A stretch of DNA of 16,738 nt, from the NCBI GenBank assembly GCA_045544735.1, contig JAZPZM010000131.1, positions 1 through 16,738 of the forward strand, written 5' to 3'. The position numbers and the translations under genes were made by a program. Source of the stretch: CAG-390 sp045544735. Lineage in GTDB: Bacteria > Bacillota > Clostridia > Oscillospirales > CAG-272. The notes below the pieces were generated by a model. That model was not told the origin of the DNA, did no database searches, and saw only the letters and a list, made by a program, of their open reading frames with translations. Shown one piece after another: positions 13,559 through 16,738 of the stretch (positions within the stretch are counted from its first letter, which is position 1; every line of letters starts with the position of its first letter).

Positions 13559-14092
13559 TTATTCCATAGAATACAAACCACGCTTTTCGTACTGACGGAC
13601 AAGCGCGTTCCACGTTCTGCGGTCGACCGCTCCCGTTTCTTCAAGCGAATAGCCTCGCTGTAAGGTCTTAACGGCGTTTTCGGTAGCCTCGTCAAACACG
13701 CCGCTTTCCTCGATTTTGGGAAAAATTTTGTATATAAGCGATATTTCAGCTAAAATGTGCTGAATGGCTTGCACCAAAAAGCCGCTGTCGCCCATCTTTG
13801 CCGAATAATCCATAGGAGTGAGAGGGAAGGGTAAAAAGGGTATTGGCGGAAGCGCCCTTTCGAGCGACGAAAGATACTCGCCGTATATCCTGTCCCACGT
13901 TTCCTTGTCGGCGACACCCGTTATATTAAGTCCGTTCAGCCGCTGGAATTCCCTGATAGCCGCCGTGGTGTCCTCGCCCGCCGTTCCGTCTATGGGGGCG
14001 AGAGGTATTTCAGGCTCAAAATACGCAAGCTGGCGCAGATATCTTTGCAGATTTTGCCTTGCTATTCTGTCTGTTATTTCATTTTTTGCCAT
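13559..14092 (-). CDS. Protein with two peptidoglycan-binding modules
   Basis: Encodes 177 residues consisting almost only of two PG_binding_1-type three-helix modules, at about 14-76 and 98-172. Each carries the (A/V)-hydrophobic-F/LQ core and the closing TW motif (KETWDRIY and RRTWNALV). The linker between them is proline-rich (81-94). There is no signal peptide, membrane helix or catalytic domain. Such modules bind cell-wall glycan or peptide and normally sit on secreted hydrolases, so a cytosol-addressed protein of bare modules is unusual. It starts 14 bp after the larger SpoIID-like gene with AAGGAG 6 nt before the ATG, in the same operon, and its modules resemble those of that neighbour. 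It may arise from duplication of them. ClpC starts 53 bp downstream. Confidence 0.85.
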   Translation of the reverse strand: MAKNEITDRIARQNLQRYLRQLAYFEPEIPLAPIDGTAGEDTTAAIREFQRLNGLNITGVADKETWDRIYGEYLSSLERALPPIPFLPFPLTPMDYSAKMGDSGFLVQAIQHILAEISLIYKIFPKIEESGVFDEATENAVKTLQRGYSLEETGAVDRRTWNALVRQYEKRGLYSME

Positions 14093-14106
14093 AGCGTTCT
14101 CCTTAT

Positions 14107-15534
14107 TTACTCAACGGGAAATCCCGGATACTGTCCCTCGCCCAATCGGTCGGACGAGGTCACGTCGTCAAACACCCTGCCTATCTCGTTCCACGTCACC
14201 GCGTCGACCACTCCGTTTGTCAGCGTAAGACCGAAAAGCTCCTGAAAGGTGCTGACTGCGCTCGCGGTTTGGTTGCCGAAATATCCCGTCACGTTTACGG
14301 AAGGAATTTCTCCGTAAACCTCGCCGATGCGGTTGAGATAGCGTTGAAGCACGCTTACCTCCTCGCCCTCCGCGCCCGTGCGCAGTATGACTCCGGGGAA
14401 AGGAATTGCTGCGCTTTCGGAATATTCGGGCGGTATGGTCGATACTATGCCGAGATATGCGTTATACATTCTGTTCCACGTGTCCTCGCCCACTATGCCG
14501 TCGGGCGTTAGTCCAAAGGTGTTTTGCATATCTATCACCGCCGCCTCTGTGGACGGCCCGAATATCCCGTCACGCTCCACGCGCGGGATAGAGCTGTAAA
14601 ATTCCGAAAGATAGTTTATATAATATTGAAGATTTTCCACGGGATTTCCGCGCGAGCCGCGCCGCAATACTTCGGGAAGCTCCTGCGTGACCTCAAAGAG
14701 CGTAAGTCCTTCGGAATCAAGCTCGTTAAGTCGCTTTACCGCGTTGTAATAAAAGAGTATGGCGTACCACGTAGCCTTGCCCACCACGCCGTCCTCGGTG
14801 ATTCCCGCAACTCGCTGAAACTCCCGCACGGATTCCTCCGTATCGTATGAAAATATACCGTCAACGGTAGATATTTTCGGTATTGAAGGGTAGTTTTCGG
14901 ATATTCTGTTGAGCCGTACTTGAATGGTGCGCACGTCATTGTTACGCGCTCCGAGCCGCAATGGTACGGACGGCGCGGATTCCGTCGCGTTTTCAATCGG
15001 CGCATCCGTCACGATGTCTATGTCGTTGCCGTAGTAGTTTTGCAGTATCGCGTAAGGCGTAAGTCCGCGCTCGGCAAGCGTAACGCTGCCCCATTGTGAA
15101 AGTCCGGGGCAGGTCACCTCAACGCCGTCGCAATAGGTTGCAAAAAGCGGCTCGACAAAGCCTTGGCGGACGAGATAATTGTCAAAAATATCGCCCGTTA
15201 TTTCGTTGATATTATCAAATATCTCCCGTCCGTCAACGAAGGATTGGTCGTTAGCAATTGAGTTTGTTATGTCAAAATCATATCCGCGCGAGGGGTAGAA
15301 TTCCGTGTATATCCTGTTTAGCGCAAAGCTTATCTGCGCAAGGATATTGGCGCGAAGCGCCGCCTCGGGCCACGTCGGAAATATTTCACTTGACGCGACG
15401 TTTGCGATATATTCACGGAAAGGCACGGTCACGTTGCGCGCGTTAGACTGCGGCGGGCCGAGGTGGACCGTGATATATTCGGGGATGGTCGGCAAAAGTG
15501 CGCCGGGCGCATCGGGGGAGAGGGGAGAGTTCAT
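14107..15534 (-). CDS. SpoIID-like domain protein with three peptidoglycan-binding modules
   Basis: Encodes 475 residues. Residues about 35-175 resemble the SpoIID/LytB domain: VPFREYIANVASSE then PTWPEAALRANILAQ corresponds to the SpoIID segment whose Glu is catalytic (here Glu50), and CPGLSQWGS (142-150) with a closing YYGND fits the family's C-terminal part. SpoIID is a lytic transglycosylase that trims glycan during forespore engulfment. Three PG_binding_1-type modules follow at about 192-262, 290-362 and 386-456, each with a Y-x2-IP-x-(I/V) insertion, a G-x-F/YG turn and a terminal TW. No signal peptide or anchor helix is seen, unlike classical SpoIID. Its ATG overlaps the stop of the preceding gene (ATGA), with GGAGG 6 nt upstream. 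The SpoIID assignment is by motif resemblance. Confidence 0.8.
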   Translation of the reverse strand: MNSPLSPDAPGALLPTIPEYITVHLGPPQSNARNVTVPFREYIANVASSEIFPTWPEAALRANILAQISFALNRIYTEFYPSRGYDFDITNSIANDQSFVDGREIFDNINEITGDIFDNYLVRQGFVEPLFATYCDGVEVTCPGLSQWGSVTLAERGLTPYAILQNYYGNDIDIVTDAPIENATESAPSVPLRLGARNNDVRTIQVRLNRISENYPSIPKISTVDGIFSYDTEESVREFQRVAGITEDGVVGKATWYAILFYYNAVKRLNELDSEGLTLFEVTQELPEVLRRGSRGNPVENLQYYINYLSEFYSSIPRVERDGIFGPSTEAAVIDMQNTFGLTPDGIVGEDTWNRMYNAYLGIVSTIPPEYSESAAIPFPGVILRTGAEGEEVSVLQRYLNRIGEVYGEIPSVNVTGYFGNQTASAVSTFQELFGLTLTNGVVDAVTWNEIGRVFDDVTSSDRLGEGQYPGFPVE

Positions 15535-15983
15535 CTTGCACCTCCGTTTCCGTTGAGCCGCGAAAAGCTCGACTCGTCAAAAATAAGCACCTCGTCGGGG
15601 ATTTGCGTGCCCGAAGTTCCGTTTTCGGGCAAGGGAATAAGATTAGCCGTTTGAATTGACGTTATGCCGTCAAATATCGGAATACCCGTGTAAAGATTGC
15701 TGTGATACCCCTGACGGCTCACGTCAACGCTGTAAGTGGCGTACGGCACGTCGTAGCCCGGTGCTGTGGAACGCTCACGCGGCGCGGTGGGCAGATATAT
15801 GCGCGGCGTAAGTCCGCTGTTGTCGGTGAGAAAAGACGCGATAGCGTCACCCTCTCCGCCGTTTTCGCTACGCACCGTAACGAGCGCACCCTCGATGGGT
15901 ATCGCGCCCTCCGCCGTCCTTACAGCCACGGACAGATACCCCGTGGCGCTCAGCGTATCGTTGTTCATAGGATCTCCGTTCAT
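15531..15983 (-). CDS. Small carboxypeptidase-regulatory-like beta-sandwich protein
   Basis: Encodes 150 residues. Residues about 14-117 follow the pattern of a carboxypeptidase regulatory-like or transthyretin-like beta-sandwich: GYLSVAVRT, then IEGALVTVRS, an acidic Gly-rich turn, SFLTDNSGLT, and YSVDVSRQGYHS. The rest is a loose, polar, Gly- and Asn-rich tail. These domains usually serve in binding or adhesion, not catalysis. No signal peptide is visible. It is first in the operon with the two peptidoglycan-binding proteins; its last four bases overlap the next start, so the proteins are likely made together. AGGAGG lies 7 nt before the ATG at 15983; a second in-frame ATG five codons on also has GGAG before it. 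The specific function is unknown. Confidence 0.7.
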   Translation of the reverse strand: MNGDPMNNDTLSATGYLSVAVRTAEGAIPIEGALVTVRSENGGEGDAIASFLTDNSGLTPRIYLPTAPRERSTAPGYDVPYATYSVDVSRQGYHSNLYTGIPIFDGITSIQTANLIPLPENGTSGTQIPDEVLIFDESSFSRLNGNGGAR

Positions 15984-16012
15984 AAAACACCTCCTGAAGC
16001 ATTATCTCTAAA

Positions 16013-16038
16013 ATCTTATGCACCTTTGCGCGTTTTGT
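16013..16038 (-). promoter_or_regulatory. Possible sigma-K/E-like sporulation promoter of the wall-binding operon
   Basis: Minus strand: AC (16038-16037), 16-bp spacer, CATAAGAT preceded by G (16020-16013). This fits the B. subtilis mother-cell pattern AC-N16/17-CATAnnnT. Transcription would start near 16005, about 20 nt before the start codon at 15983. No good sigma-A promoter is seen in this gap. The motif is short, so this is a hypothesis supported mainly by the SpoIID-like gene downstream. Confidence 0.3.
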
Positions 16039-16066
16039 TGAAAATGAGGATTTTTTCAAAATAATA

Positions 16067-16095
16067 TTGCTAAAAGGAAAATATTGTGTTATAAT
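16067..16095 (+). promoter_or_regulatory. Predicted promoter of the aldose-epimerase-family gene
   Basis: -35 TTGCTA (16067-16072), 17-bp spacer, perfect -10 TATAAT (16090-16095). Transcription would start near 16102, about 24 nt before the ATG, with AAAGGA in the leader. It is divergent from the wall-binding operon. Confidence 0.7.
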
Positions 16096-16125
16096 TGAGA
16101 AAATCCTATTGAAAGGAAATCTACA

Positions 16126-16738
16126 ATGATTTACACTATTAAAAACGATCGCCTTTCGGTAAACGTTTCCGATTTCAAGGCGGAGCTTCATTCCATCGTA
16201 TCCGTAAAAAACGGCAGAGAATATCTCTGGCAGGGTGACGAGCAGTTCTGGCGTGACCGCGCTATCATTCCGTTCCCCGTATGTTGCCGCCTTACCGATA
16301 ATAAATATATTTACAACGGCAAGACCTACGAGATGCGCCCCCACGGCTTTTTGCAGGCAAGCACGCCCGCAGTAGCAGAAAAGACCGACGATTCCATCAC
16401 TCTGCGCCTTGAGAGCAACGACGAGCTTAAGGCTATCTATCCCTTCGATTTTACGCTTGACGTTAAGTACACCCTCGTTGGCAACGCAGTCAAGCACGAG
16501 ATCACCGTTTACAACAACGGCGACGGAATGATGTATTTCTCCACGGGCGGACACCCCGGTATCAACATCCCCTTCTGCGGCGGCAAGTTTGAGGACTACT
16601 ACATCGAGTTCCCCGAGGCTGGCGACGTAAAACTCGTTTACCTCACCGACGAGAGATTCAGAACGGGCGAGTACGTTGATTTTCCGCTCCGCGACGGCAA
16701 GTATCTTGATATGGTACATAGTCTTTTTGACAGAGACG
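16126..16738 (+). CDS. Aldose 1-epimerase family protein (LacX/YeaD-like), 3' end cut by window
   Basis: The frame is open from the ATG at 16126 to the window edge, giving 204 codons of an expected 290 or so. It matches the galactose-mutarotase-like beta-sandwich: REYLWQGD near residue 31, IIPFP, then RPHGFLQ (His near residue 77, a usual substrate-contact position) and TGGHPGINIP (His near 149). Such enzymes interconvert alpha and beta anomers of hexoses or hexose-6-phosphates; the LacX-like branch is poorly characterised, so the substrate is open. AAAGGA lies 8 nt before the ATG and the gene has its own promoter, divergent from the wall-binding operon. The missing C-terminus carries the expected catalytic Glu, so activity cannot be judged here. 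Confidence 0.88.
   Translation, partial: MIYTIKNDRLSVNVSDFKAELHSIVSVKNGREYLWQGDEQFWRDRAIIPFPVCCRLTDNKYIYNGKTYEMRPHGFLQASTPAVAEKTDDSITLRLESNDELKAIYPFDFTLDVKYTLVGNAVKHEITVYNNGDGMMYFSTGGHPGINIPFCGGKFEDYYIEFPEAGDVKLVYLTDERFRTGEYVDFPLRDGKYLDMVHSLFDRD

Noticed and set aside
15868..16719. A 283-codon minus-strand open frame across the intergenic region and the epimerase gene
   Set aside because: It overlaps the epimerase-family gene, two predicted promoters and the start of the wall-binding operon; no ribosome site or family match.
1..16738. CRISPR arrays, tRNA/rRNA genes, IS elements, phage genes or riboswitches
   Set aside because: No regularly spaced direct repeats, tRNA-like cloverleaf, transposase, integrase or recognisable aptamer was seen on either strand.

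Overview
The window looks like chromosomal DNA from an anaerobic, spore-forming-type Firmicute of class Clostridia, probably an uncultured gut lineage. Four things point there: a Re-type citrate synthase, the strong AGGAGG-type ribosome binding sites, a SpoIID-like cell-wall gene, and a palindromic CTCCCTC/GAGGGAG intergenic repeat of the kind common in clostridial genomes. I could not run a database search, so the lineage is an inference. There are 13 genes (one cut by the right edge) and no RNA genes, IS elements or CRISPR arrays that I can see.

Left part (1-3181, all minus strand): a palindromic repeat fragment; a small two-helix membrane protein with a C-terminal zinc ribbon; then an operon transcribed udp (uridine phosphorylase), a Cof-type HAD phosphatase and a xylose-isomerase-like TIM-barrel protein, ending in a hairpin terminator. 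The intergenic region 3182-3484 holds divergent promoters.

Middle (3485-11042): a plus-strand operon encodes the oxidative arm from oxaloacetate to 2-oxoglutarate: Re-citrate synthase, a single-chain aconitase and an isocitrate dehydrogenase. It ends at a bidirectional terminator shared with a convergent multi-pass membrane protein. Behind that, on the minus strand, lies NADP-type glutamate dehydrogenase under a perfect-consensus promoter. Together the four enzymes turn oxaloacetate, acetyl-CoA and ammonia into glutamate. Aconitase, isocitrate dehydrogenase and glutamate dehydrogenase contain no TTA, CTA or TCA codon at all, a sign of strong codon selection.

Right part (11073-15983, minus strand): three tightly linked genes encode a beta-sandwich protein, a SpoIID-like protein with three peptidoglycan-binding modules, and a second protein with two such modules. 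They are followed after 53 bp by a ClpC-type AAA+ unfoldase. None of the three wall-related proteins has a visible signal peptide. Upstream is a possible sporulation-type (sigma K/E-like) promoter, and clpC is preceded by a long inverted repeat that buries its ribosome binding site. This cassette is the least explained part of the window. The right edge cuts an aldose-1-epimerase-family gene on the plus strand.
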